Below, in pieces: positions 15,607 to 23,215 of a stretch of 36,960 nt of DNA (positions are counted from its first letter, which is position 1; each line of letters opens with the position of its first letter). A model generated the notes under the pieces. That model was given only the letters and a program-made list of their open reading frames with translations, did not search any database and was not told the origin of the DNA. The DNA is taken from NCBI RefSeq assembly GCF_007990265.1, contig NZ_BJWH01000031.1:1-36960 (forward strand). Direction: 5' to 3'. Source of the stretch: Cellulomonas terrae (GTDB lineage Bacteria; Actinomycetota; Actinomycetes; Actinomycetales; Cellulomonadaceae). The position numbers were made by a program, and so were the translations under genes.

Positions 15607-16463
15607 GCACCCTGTTCGACGTCCCCGGTCCCGTCGCCCGCCGACGGATGGTCTGGGTCAACATCGTCGCGACGCTCGTCGTCGCCGGCATCGGCGCCTG
15701 GGTGCTGCTCCGGCTCAACGCGAAGGGCCAGCTCGACGCAGCACTGTGGACGCCGTTCCTGACCGCCAGCCCCTGGGTCGACTACCTGATCCCCGGGTTG
15801 CTCGACACGCTCAAGGCAGCCGCGATCTCCATCGTGACGGCCGCAGTCTTCGGGTTCGCCTTCGGGCTCGGCCGACTCTCGCCGTCCCGCGCCGTACGTG
15901 CAGTCAGCGGGACCATCGTCGAGTTCTTCCGCGCCGTCCCCGTGCTGCTGATGATGATCTTCTTCTACCTCGGCCTGGGCAAGCTCCAGATCCTCGACCC
16001 GTCCGACGTCCCGCTGGTCGCGGTCGTGCTCGGCCTGACCTTCTACAACGGCTCGGTGTTCGCCGAGCTCGTCCGCTCCGGCGTGCACGGCCTGCCGCGC
16101 GGTCAGCGTGAGGCGGCCCTGGCCGTCGGCCTGCGCGGCGGTCAGTCGCTGCGGCTGGTCGAGGTCCCGCAGGCCCTCATCGCGATGCTCCCGGCGATCG
16201 CCAGTCAGCTGGTCGTCATCCTGAAGGACACGGCCCTGGGCCTCATCGTCACCTACCCGGAGCTCCTGGACGCGGCGCGACGGTTCGGCTCCGGCAACGG
16301 CAACATCCTGCAGGCGCTGGTCGTCGCGGCGCTGATCTTCATCGTCATCAACTACGGGCTGACCCGGTTGGCCGACGCCCTCGCGGGGCGCGTCGGCAAG
16401 CGCACCGCCGGCAAGCCGCGCGCCGAGGCGCCGAGCCTGGTGGTCGCGACCGGGAACGACTGA
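15603..16463 (+). CDS. gluD: glutamate-type ABC transporter, permease 2
   Basis: 286-residue permease that forms the heterodimeric channel with the preceding gene product. A first hydrophobic helix at about 18-38 is followed by the BPD_transp_1 core. The EAA loop is EAALAVGLRGGQSLRLVEVPQ. The C-terminal tail is basic and then polar (GKRTAGKPRAE), as in corynebacterial GluD. The ATG overlaps the gluC stop. It ends one base before the RNase Y stop on the opposite strand, with no terminator between them. Confidence 0.92.
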   Translation: MSTLFDVPGPVARRRMVWVNIVATLVVAGIGAWVLLRLNAKGQLDAALWTPFLTASPWVDYLIPGLLDTLKAAAISIVTAAVFGFAFGLGRLSPSRAVRAVSGTIVEFFRAVPVLLMMIFFYLGLGKLQILDPSDVPLVAVVLGLTFYNGSVFAELVRSGVHGLPRGQREAALAVGLRGGQSLRLVEVPQALIAMLPAIASQLVVILKDTALGLIVTYPELLDAARRFGSGNGNILQALVVAALIFIVINYGLTRLADALAGRVGKRTAGKPRAEAPSLVVATGND

Positions 16464-16464
16464 G

Positions 16465-17964
16465 TCAGCCGGCGGTCGCGCTCGCGCGCATCTCCCGCAC
16501 GACCGTCACGGTGATCTCCCCCGGGTAGGCGAGGTCGGCCTCGATGTGGCGGGCGATCGCGACCGCCAGCTGCGGCAGGGCGTAGTCGTCGACCTCGGAC
16601 GGCTCCACGATGACGCGGACCTCGCGGCCCGCGGACATGGCCAGCGCGCGCCGGACCCCGTCGTGCGCGGCCACGAGCTGCTCGAGCTTGTCGATGCGCT
16701 CGACGTACTGACCGAGCTCCTCGCGGCGTGCCCCGGGCCGCGACGCCGAGATGGCGTCCGCGACCTGCACGAGCACGGCCTCCACCGTCTCCGGGGGCAC
16801 CTCGTCGTGGTGCGCGGCGATGGCGTTGACGATCGCGGCGGACTCGCCGTGCCGGCGGGCGAGGTTCGCGCCGAGCATCGCGTGCGTCCCGGGCAGCTCA
16901 GCGGTCAGGGCCTTGCCGACGTCGTGGAGGAACGCACCCCGACGGGTGACCTCGACGTCGGCGCCCAGCTCCGCGGCCAGGGCGCCGGCGAGCTGGGCGG
17001 TCTCGACGAGGTGCTCCAGCACGTTCTGCCCGTACGACGTGCGCAGGCGCAGCCGCCCCAGCGTGCGCACCAGCGTCGGGTGCAGACCGCTGACGCCGGC
17101 GCGCTCGGCGGCGTCGTGTCCGGCGGAGTCGGTGCGCTCGTCGGCGCCGGCGAGCGCCTCGGCATAGGCCTGCTCGATCCGTTGCGGATGGATGCGGCCA
17201 TCGGCCATGAGCGCCTCGAGGGCGACCTGGGCGACCTCGCGGCGCTCCGTGTCGAAGCACGACAGGACCACGGCGTCGGGCTGGTCGTCGACGAGGACGT
17301 TCACCCCGGTCAGCGCCTCGAAGGACCGGATGTTCCGGCCCTCCTTGCCGATGATCCTGCCCTTCATCTCGTCGGACGGGAGCGGCAGCACCGTGAGCGG
17401 CGACTGGGTGCTCGTCGGGACGGCGAGCCGCTGCACGGCCGTGGTGACGATGCGCCGCGCCCGGGCGTCGGCGGTCCGCCGCGCCTGGGCCTCCGCACGC
17501 CGGACCTGCGCGGCCGCGTCGTTCTGCGCCTGCTCGACGATCCGGCGGGTCAGCTCGGCGCGGGCGTCGTCCGCGGTGAGTCCCGTGACCGACTCGAGCT
17601 CGGCGAGCGCGGCCTTCTCGGCAGCCGCCGCGCGTGCCGCTGCTGCGCGTTCCGACTCCTCCAGGATTCGGGCACCCGCTCGGCGAGCCTCGGCGGCGGC
17701 CTCGGTCTCGGCACGCAGCCGGCGTTCGAGCTCGTCGACCTCCACCCGGTCGCTCGCCACCGACTGCTCCCGCTCGCTCAGCCGCTTCTCGCGCCGCTCG
17801 ACGTCCTCGCGCAACGCGCGAGCCGCGTCCTTGATGGAGGCCACGTCGGCCTCCGCACGGGCGCGCTGCATGCCGGCCTCCCGGCGCGCGACCAGGACGA
17901 GCACGAGCGCCACGAGGCAGGCGCCGAGCAACCCGACGATCGTGCCGGTGGCGCCTGCGTCCAC
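16465..17964 (-). CDS. rny: ribonuclease Y
   Basis: Membrane-anchored endoribonuclease that initiates mRNA decay. 499 residues from the GTG at 17964. An N-terminal transmembrane helix (about 8-26, GLLGACLVALVLVLV) is followed by a long charged coiled coil (30-150). A KH RNA-binding domain holds GRIIGKEGRNIRSFE, and the catalytic HD domain holds FLHDVGKAL with a second IAAHHDE. The start is chosen over upstream ATGs at 18036 and 18024 because AGGAGG lies 5 nt before the GTG and the extra N-terminus would be a poor fit before the membrane helix. The gene follows recX after a 245-bp gap containing a tandem repeat. Confidence 0.93.
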   Translation of the reverse strand: MDAGATGTIVGLLGACLVALVLVLVARREAGMQRARAEADVASIKDAARALREDVERREKRLSEREQSVASDRVEVDELERRLRAETEAAAEARRAGARILEESERAAAARAAAAEKAALAELESVTGLTADDARAELTRRIVEQAQNDAAAQVRRAEAQARRTADARARRIVTTAVQRLAVPTSTQSPLTVLPLPSDEMKGRIIGKEGRNIRSFEALTGVNVLVDDQPDAVVLSCFDTERREVAQVALEALMADGRIHPQRIEQAYAEALAGADERTDSAGHDAAERAGVSGLHPTLVRTLGRLRLRTSYGQNVLEHLVETAQLAGALAAELGADVEVTRRGAFLHDVGKALTAELPGTHAMLGANLARRHGESAAIVNAIAAHHDEVPPETVEAVLVQVADAISASRPGARREELGQYVERIDKLEQLVAAHDGVRRALAMSAGREVRVIVEPSEVDDYALPQLAVAIARHIEADLAYPGEITVTVVREMRASATAG

Positions 17965-18096
17965 AACGTCCTCCTGGTCCGACCGCCCGTCGCGCAGCGG
18001 TGCCGGTGCGCGGGTAGCGGCCATTGTCGCGCACACCTACCGCCGTTCGGGTGCAGACCGCCCGAGTCGCGACCGGTGTGTCCCCGGCCGTCCGAA

Positions 18097-18234
18097 AGGT
18101 CGTGGCACGACGCCGCGCCGATCCAGGCACGGCACCCGTCGGGCGGGTCCAGGTCACGACACCCGGCCCGACCCGTCCAGGTCATCGGGCTCCGTCGCGC
18201 AGGTCCAGATCAGTGCACCCCGTCGAACCCGTCC
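18097..18234 (-). repeat. degenerate 28-bp tandem repeat across the recX 3' end
   Basis: Five units at 18234-18207, 18206-18179, 18178-18151, 18150-18125 (26 bp) and 18124-18097, each beginning GGAC or GGAT and ending close to CCT on the minus strand. The first unit encodes the recX C-terminus and includes its TGA stop. Units 2 and 3 keep a TGA at the same place. Unit 1 and unit 3 share 20 of 28 bases. The rest of the 17965-18209 gap shows no gene. Confidence 0.65.
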
Positions 18235-18797
18235 AGGTCGCTGTCGTCGGTCGAGCCCTGCGCCGCGAGCTCCTCGCGCACCAGCCGTGCGACGAGGCCG
18301 GGCGGGTAGCCCCTGCGCCCGAGCGCCGCGAACGTCCGGCGCGACCGGGTCTGCGCGTCGAGCCCCGACGTGGAGGCGAGCTTGCGCCGGACCAGCCGGC
18401 GGGCGGCCGCCTCCTCGTCGTCCGCGTCGACCTGCTCGAGCGCGTCACCGGCGGTCTCGTCGTCGATCCCGCGGCGCCGCAGCTCGACGGCGATCGCCCG
18501 GCGAGAGAGCCCGCGCTCGGCGTGCCGGGTCCGGACGACCATCCGGGCGTACTCGGTGTCGTCGATCAGCCCGACCTCGGTGAACCGGTCGAGCACACGC
18601 TCGGCGACGTCGTCGGGGACGTCCTTGCGCGCCATCGCCTCGGCGAGCTGCGCCCGGCTGCGCGGCGAGGAGGTGAGGAGCCGCAGCGCGATCGCGCGCG
18701 CCACGGACTCCTGGTCCGGCTCGGCATCCTGCGCGGCGGCACCCGTCGAGGGCGGTTCGGTGCCGAACCGCCCCCGACGTCGGGTACTGCTCGTCAT
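18210..18797 (-). CDS. recX: regulatory protein RecX
   Basis: 195-residue inhibitor and modulator of RecA filaments and ATPase activity. The three-helix repeats are visible: a first segment LLTSSPRSRAQLAEAMARKDVP, a second GLIDDTEYARMVVRTRHAERGLSRRAIAVELRRRGI with the family's conserved GLIDD-YA and G-S---I---L---GI pattern, and a third near GRRGYPPGLVARLV. It starts 8 nt after the recA stop, so it is co-transcribed under the recA damage promoters. The C-terminus is encoded inside the 28-bp repeat array. Confidence 0.93.
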   Translation of the reverse strand: MTSSTRRRGRFGTEPPSTGAAAQDAEPDQESVARAIALRLLTSSPRSRAQLAEAMARKDVPDDVAERVLDRFTEVGLIDDTEYARMVVRTRHAERGLSRRAIAVELRRRGIDDETAGDALEQVDADDEEAAARRLVRRKLASTSGLDAQTRSRRTFAALGRRGYPPGLVARLVREELAAQGSTDDSDLDGFDGVH

Positions 18798-18805
18798 CCG
18801 GCTGC

Positions 18806-19846
18806 TCAGAAGTCCACGGCCGGCACAGGGTCGGCCGGTGCGTCGACGCGCGCGCCGATGCCGAGCTTCTCCTTGATCTTCTTGTCCAGCTCGTTGGCCA
18901 GGTCCGGGTTGTCCCGCAGGAAGCCACGGGCGTTCTCCTTGCCCTGGCCCAGCTGGTCGCCCTCGTACGTGTACCAGGCACCGGACTTGCGCACGAAGCC
19001 GTGCTCGACACCCATGTCGATGAGGCTGCCCTCGCGGGAGATGCCGACCCCGTAGAGGATGTCGAACTCCGCCTGCTTGAAGGGCGGGGCCATCTTGTTC
19101 TTGACGATCTTCACGCGGGTCCGGTTGCCGACGGCGTCCGTCCCCTCCTTGAGCGTCTCGATGCGGCGGATGTCCAGGCGCACCGACGCGTAGAACTTGA
19201 GCGCCTTGCCACCCGTGGTCGTCTCGGGCGACCCGAACATCACGCCGATCTTCTCGCGCAGCTGGTTGATGAAGATGGCCGTGGTGCCGGACGAGTTGAG
19301 CGCGCCGGTGATCTTGCGCAGCGCCTGGGACATGAGCCGGGCCTGGAGGCCGACGTGGCTGTCCCCCATCTCGCCCTCGATCTCGGCCTTGGGCACGAGC
19401 GCGGCGACCGAGTCGACGACGATGACGTCGATGGCGCCGGAGCGGATCAACATGTCCATGATCTCGAGCGCCTGCTCACCGGTGTCCGGCTGGGAGACGA
19501 GCAGCGCGTCGGTGTCGACGCCGAGCTTCTTGGCGTACTCCGGGTCCAGCGCGTGCTCGGCGTCGATGAAGGCCGCGATGCCGCCGGCCTTCTGCGCGTT
19601 GGCGACCGCGTGCAGCGCGAGCGTGGTCTTGCCGGAGGACTCCGGGCCGTAGATCTCCACGACCCTGCCGCGCGGCAGGCCGCCGATGCCGAGAGCGACG
19701 TCCAGGGCGATGGAGCCGGTGGGGATCACCTCGACCGGGGCACGGCCGTCGTCCCCGAGCCGCATGATCGACCCCTTGCCGAACTGGCGGTCGATCTGGC
19801 TGAGCGCGGCCTCGAGGGCCTTCTCGCGATCCTTCGGTGCGGGCAT
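18806..19846 (-). CDS. recA: recombinase RecA
   Basis: 346-residue strand-exchange protein that also triggers LexA self-cleavage. Walker A GPESSGKTT is at 67-74 from the ATG at 19846. The L2-region motif and Walker B (VIVVDSVAAL) are intact, and MAWcore features such as RKITGALNSSGTT are present. No intein interrupts the gene, unlike M. tuberculosis recA. GAGGTC upstream supports the ATG. An in-frame GTG at 19903 would add 19 residues and lies close to the expected start of the proximal damage promoter. recX follows directly. Confidence 0.98.
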   Translation of the reverse strand: MPAPKDREKALEAALSQIDRQFGKGSIMRLGDDGRAPVEVIPTGSIALDVALGIGGLPRGRVVEIYGPESSGKTTLALHAVANAQKAGGIAAFIDAEHALDPEYAKKLGVDTDALLVSQPDTGEQALEIMDMLIRSGAIDVIVVDSVAALVPKAEIEGEMGDSHVGLQARLMSQALRKITGALNSSGTTAIFINQLREKIGVMFGSPETTTGGKALKFYASVRLDIRRIETLKEGTDAVGNRTRVKIVKNKMAPPFKQAEFDILYGVGISREGSLIDMGVEHGFVRKSGAWYTYEGDQLGQGKENARGFLRDNPDLANELDKKIKEKLGIGARVDAPADPVPAVDF

Positions 19847-19908
19847 GTCGACCTCGTCTGTCTCGAGCAGCTGCGCTGCGGTACGGGGGCTGGTCTTTGT
19901 CACGAGCG

Positions 19909-19931
19909 ACGCTATGTCCGACCACCGACAT
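19909..19931 (-). promoter_or_regulatory. RecA-NDp (PafBC-type) proximal recA promoter
   Basis: On the minus strand TGTCGGTG (19930-19923) is followed by exactly 8 bases and TAGCGT (19914-19909). The known mycobacterial LexA-independent damage motif is TTGTCRGTG-N8-TAnnnT; this matches at all positions except the first T. The predicted start is near 19902, about 55 nt before the recA ATG. Confidence 0.8.
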
Positions 19932-20015
19932 CCCGGCCGCAACCGCCCTCGTCCCCGGGACCCGGCAGGTGCCGGCAGGGGCTGTGGGCGGGTCGGTCGT
20001 GCACCCGCGTCCACC

Positions 20016-20037
20016 ACCCTAGACGAACAGGTGTTCG
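20016..20037 (-). promoter_or_regulatory. SOS box and distal recA promoter
   Basis: CGAACAGGTGTTCG at 20024-20037 is a perfect CGAAC-N4-GTTCG LexA box. A -10 TAGGGT follows at 20021-20016 on the minus strand, so bound LexA would cover the core promoter. This gives recA separate SOS and SOS-independent promoters. Confidence 0.88.
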
Positions 20038-20044
20038 ATGTCTG

Positions 20045-20065
20045 CGACACGCCGTCAGCGTGTCG
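20045..20065 (-). terminator. hairpin at the MBL hydrolase stop codon
   Basis: CGACACGC and GCGTGTCG form a perfect 8-bp stem with a 5-nt loop holding the TGA stop. No U-tract follows. It lies just before the recA SOS promoter and may insulate recA from upstream transcription. Confidence 0.45.
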
Positions 20066-20831
20066 GCACCAGCTCGATCTGCTCTCCCGGCTCCACCACG
20101 TGCACGTGCACGGACGGTGCGACCCGCGCTGCGGCGTGCGCGAACGCGGGTCCCGCGCGGTCCATCCAGCCCGGTGGCAGCCGTCGCGACACCGGGGCGT
20201 GCAGCGTCCCCCAGTGCACCGGGACGGCGGCGCGCGCGCCGACGACGGCACAGGCGCGCGCGGCCTGCACGGCGTCCATGTGCCCCCCGGACAGCCGAGG
20301 ACCCCACCCGCCCACGGGCACCAGCGCGAGGTCGATCGGACCGCCGGCGAGCGCCGGGAGGTCCGCCATCGCCGCGAACGGTGCGGTGTCCCCCGCGAAC
20401 CAGACGCGGAACGAGTCGGTCACCACCACGAACCCGTGCGCCGCGTTCGGCCGGTGGGGCATCGGCCGGTGCACGTGCACGGCGGGCACCAGCCGCAGGC
20501 GGACGTCGGAGCCGGGCACCTGCCACCAGTGCGTGTCGGAGAGCCCGGCCGCGGCGCCGATGCCGCGGCTGCGCAGCCAGCGGGCGTTCGCCGGGGCGGT
20601 GAGCACCGGCACGTCGTCGAGCAGCCGAAGCGAGCCGAGCTCGGCGTGGTCGTGGTGCAGGTGCGAGAGCAGGACCGCGTCGGCACCCTGCCAGTCCGCG
20701 GGGCGAGGGGCAGCGCCCCGGCGGCGCAGGAGCCCGGCGTGCCGGAGCAGGAGCGGGTCGGTGAGCAGGCGGACGTCGTCGACGTCGAGCACGGTGCTCG
20801 CGTGCCCCAGCCAGCGCAGCCGCAGGGTCAT
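20055..20831 (-). CDS. MBL-fold metallo-hydrolase, UlaG-like
   Basis: 258-residue metallo-beta-lactamase fold protein. Metal motif HLHHDH is at 57-62, preceded by the N-terminal strand LRWLGHAST that is typical of UlaG/YtnP-like members and followed by FAGDT (a further ligand Asp) and a late VPVHWGT His. All ligands seem present, so it is probably an active hydrolase; substrate unknown. ATG start overlaps the stop of the upstream phosphatase-like gene as ATGA, so both are one translational unit. The alternative longer readings of the frame lie within the upstream gene. Confidence 0.85.
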   Translation of the reverse strand: MTLRLRWLGHASTVLDVDDVRLLTDPLLLRHAGLLRRRGAAPRPADWQGADAVLLSHLHHDHAELGSLRLLDDVPVLTAPANARWLRSRGIGAAAGLSDTHWWQVPGSDVRLRLVPAVHVHRPMPHRPNAAHGFVVVTDSFRVWFAGDTAPFAAMADLPALAGGPIDLALVPVGGWGPRLSGGHMDAVQAARACAVVGARAAVPVHWGTLHAPVSRRLPPGWMDRAGPAFAHAAARVAPSVHVHVVEPGEQIELVPTR

Positions 20832-22906
20832 GGCCGCAGGCCGGCGGCGTCCGCCCAGCGCACCAGCTGCTCGTGCACCGCCTCGGCGCCGACCAGGATC
20901 TCGTGGTCGCCGACGGGCTCGCGCAGCTCGTCGGCCAGCTCCCACCGTGCGGGGTGCAGGAGGAACGCGTGGTTCTGCGCGCCGCCGATGCCGCCGTGCG
21001 ACCCGACCTGACCCTCGAACGCGTGGATGTGGCCCCGGTCCGTGACGGTCGAGATCAGGAGCAGGTCACCCGTGTGGGGCAGGCGTGCCGCCCGCACGAG
21101 GTCCGCGAGCCCGCGCGGGCCGTACGGCGCGAGGGGGTCCTCCCCCTCGGGCACGGCGCCGTCCTGCTCCAGCAGGACGAGGCCGCGGGGGCCGATCGCC
21201 ACCAGGCCCTGCTCCTCCGTGTCGACCACGACGACCCCGACGCCCGGTCGGGCCGCCAGGCCGGTCACGAGCCCGGGCCAGCGCTCCTGGAGGTCCTCGA
21301 GCGTCAGCCGGTGCGGCACCTGCGGGAACCAGACGAGACCGAGGTTCCCCGAGCCCACGGTGACCACGTCGGGAAGGTCCCCCGCGGCGGCGGGCTGCTT
21401 GGGCCGCCCCTGGTCGGGACCGAGGACGGCGGACCCGCGGGAGAGGTTCAGCGCGCTGTTCACGAGCGCGTTGAGCAGGCCCCAGTCCTCGCCGGTGTCG
21501 CTCGTCACGCCGTCGGCGGCGGGCTCGGCCATGAGCGCGCGCACCGAGTCCAGCAGCGTCTCGCCCCCGAGCTGCTCGTAGGTCTCGCCGAGCGCCTGGC
21601 CGTGGTCGGAGACCACGACGATCTCGTAGTCCCGGGGCGCGACGGCTGCCACGCGCTCGAACGTGCCGAGCACGCGGTCCAGGCCCTCGAGCGACCGCAG
21701 CGACTCGGGCCGCGTCGGTCCCGCGTGGTGCGCGATCTCGTCGTAGTCCACGAGGTCGACGTAGATCGTCGGCGCGCCGCGCAGGAGCGCCTCCGCCACC
21801 AGCGAGGTGTTCAGGTCCCGCAGGAGGACGTTGGTGATGCCCCGGAGCACCACGTACCAGCCGCCGCGGGAGATGCGGGGCCGCACGTCGCGGATCCTCT
21901 GGCGGTGCGCCTGGTAGAGCTCCTTGAACATCTCGCCCACGGACACGCTCACCGCCCGGGCCAGCACGAACGGGCTCGCGAAGAAGCGCACGTACGCCGG
22001 GCCCGGGCCGAGACCGCCGTCGGGACCTTTGGTGCGCGACCTGCTCATGACCACGAAGCTCGTGGCGGCGTCCCCGGAGAACATGGTCGAGATGGCCGTC
22101 CCGCCGCCCGCGAGCAGCCCCTTGCCGGTGGTCAGCCGCTGCTCGACGAGCGCGGCGTCCTCGGGGTGGTTGGTCACGACGAGCCGGCCGAGGTCCCGGT
22201 CCCACCAGCGGAACGCGGGGATCTGCGACGAGTCGCCGTGCAGCAGTCCCGCCTGGCTCGCGGGCGTCGTCGACGGGATCCGCGCCCACCACTCCTCGAG
22301 CGTGTGGCTGCCCGCCGTCATCCACCGCTGCACGTTGGGTGCCAGCCCGGCCTCGATGGCCTCGCGCAGCACCGGCGCGGCGACGCCGTCCAGCTGCACG
22401 ACGAGCATCCCCGCAGGGCGCGGCTCGCCCGCCGACGGTGACCGGACGCCCTCGCGACGCGCCTGGCGACGTGCGCGCCGCACCAGGTCGGAGACCACGT
22501 AGTCGCTGTTGCTCGCGCCGATCACCCACCGCCCGACCGCCATGACGATCGCCGTGAGCACGAGGACGCCCAGGACGGACCAGAGGTTGTCCGCGCCGAT
22601 GCCCGGGACGACCGACAGCGCCAGCCACAGCACCGCCACCTGCGCGAGCAGGCCGAGACCCAGGGCGAGCGCGGCGCTGCCTCGACGTGCGAGGAACCGC
22701 AGCGGGGCGCGCAGGAGCAGGTCTCCAGCCGCGACGACGGCGGCGGCGAGCACGATCGCCCACGGGGTGTCGGCCCGGACGCCGTCGACGAGCGCGACGG
22801 CGACCGCGAGGCCGACGGTCGTGGTCAGGAGCGTCAGGACCGCCTCGCCGAGGTCGCGGACGGTGGGCAGCCAGGAGGGTGTGCGCAGTCCGCTCGACGA
22901 GGTCAT
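20828..22906 (-). CDS. membrane alkaline phosphatase-superfamily protein with N-terminal four-helix (holin-like) domain
   Basis: 692 residues. Residues about 20-130 contain four hydrophobic helices, as in the actinobacterial phage holin family/type IV domain. The C-terminal domain has phosphodiesterase/nucleotide pyrophosphatase features: metal Asp in VVQLDGVA, a nucleophile region STTPASQAG, a central DLVDYDEIAHHAG, VVSDHGQ and the final SHGGIGG His. All expected metal ligands appear kept, so it may hydrolyse a phosphate ester or nucleotide at the membrane; the substrate is unknown. GAGG at 4 nt spacing supports the ATG. It is coupled to the MBL hydrolase gene. DUF3046 lies 12 nt upstream. 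Confidence 0.8.
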   Translation of the reverse strand: MTSSSGLRTPSWLPTVRDLGEAVLTLLTTTVGLAVAVALVDGVRADTPWAIVLAAAVVAAGDLLLRAPLRFLARRGSAALALGLGLLAQVAVLWLALSVVPGIGADNLWSVLGVLVLTAIVMAVGRWVIGASNSDYVVSDLVRRARRQARREGVRSPSAGEPRPAGMLVVQLDGVAAPVLREAIEAGLAPNVQRWMTAGSHTLEEWWARIPSTTPASQAGLLHGDSSQIPAFRWWDRDLGRLVVTNHPEDAALVEQRLTTGKGLLAGGGTAISTMFSGDAATSFVVMSRSRTKGPDGGLGPGPAYVRFFASPFVLARAVSVSVGEMFKELYQAHRQRIRDVRPRISRGGWYVVLRGITNVLLRDLNTSLVAEALLRGAPTIYVDLVDYDEIAHHAGPTRPESLRSLEGLDRVLGTFERVAAVAPRDYEIVVVSDHGQALGETYEQLGGETLLDSVRALMAEPAADGVTSDTGEDWGLLNALVNSALNLSRGSAVLGPDQGRPKQPAAAGDLPDVVTVGSGNLGLVWFPQVPHRLTLEDLQERWPGLVTGLAARPGVGVVVVDTEEQGLVAIGPRGLVLLEQDGAVPEGEDPLAPYGPRGLADLVRAARLPHTGDLLLISTVTDRGHIHAFEGQVGSHGGIGGAQNHAFLLHPARWELADELREPVGDHEILVGAEAVHEQLVRWADAAGLRP

Positions 22907-22918
22907 CGGTCCTCTTTC

Positions 22919-23152
22919 CTAGGCCCGCGGTGGCGCGGGTCGGCGGGCGTCGGCACCCCAGCGCGCGTTCTCCGGGATCTCGAGCTCGTCGCAGAGGGCG
23001 TGCCACACCGTCCGGGGCTCGACGTTCTCGTCCAGCGCCTGCATGGCGGTGCGCTGGTCGAGCCCCCGGAGCACGAGCTCACGGGTGAGCTCCCTGCCGT
23101 GCGCGCTGCCGAGGACCTCGTCCACCAGCAGCCAGAACTCTCGTAACCTCAC
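22919..23152 (-). CDS. DUF3046 family protein
   Basis: 77-residue protein of unknown function, conserved next to recA in actinobacteria (the Rv2738c type). The family core is recognisable as REFWLLVDEVLGSAHGRELTRELVL and then MQALDENVEPRTVWHALCDELEIP-like sequence. The GTG at 23152 starts directly before the core; a reading from 23326 would run through the lhr leader. A CAGGCT box 7 nt upstream suggests a leaderless start. It diverges from lhr over 63 bp and runs into the phosphatase-like gene after 12 nt. Confidence 0.85.
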   Translation of the reverse strand: MRLREFWLLVDEVLGSAHGRELTRELVLRGLDQRTAMQALDENVEPRTVWHALCDELEIPENARWGADARRPAPPRA

Positions 23153-23159
23153 GGACGAC

Positions 23160-23165
23160 AGCCTG
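23160..23165 (-). promoter_or_regulatory. possible -10 box for DUF3046
   Basis: CAGGCT, a one-base variant of TAnnnT, lies 7 nt before the GTG. It forms a divergent pair with the lhr promoter. Confidence 0.35.
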
Positions 23166-23186
23166 CCACCCGCTGGGCGCGCGCGG

Positions 23187-23209
23187 GTGTGGGTGGGTGC
23201 CGACACAAT
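23187..23209 (+). promoter_or_regulatory. lhr promoter with degenerate RecA-NDp-like element
   Basis: GTGTGGGTG, 8 bases, then CACAAT, with the GTG start 6 nt after. It matches TTGTCRGTG at 7 of 9 positions and has the right spacing, but the -10 lacks the first T. The -10 assignment is better supported than the PafBC link. Confidence 0.4.
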
Positions 23210-23215
23210 GTCCGG

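Noticed and set aside
17965..18036. N-terminal extension of RNase Y from ATG 18036 or 18024
   Set aside because: The GTG at 17964 has an AGGAGG at ideal spacing and the anchor helix follows directly.
18097..18234. CRISPR-like array
   Set aside because: Units are contiguous 26-28 bp with no spacers and are degenerate, and there are no cas genes.
18806..19846. Intein in recA
   Set aside because: The gene is an uninterrupted 346-residue RecA.
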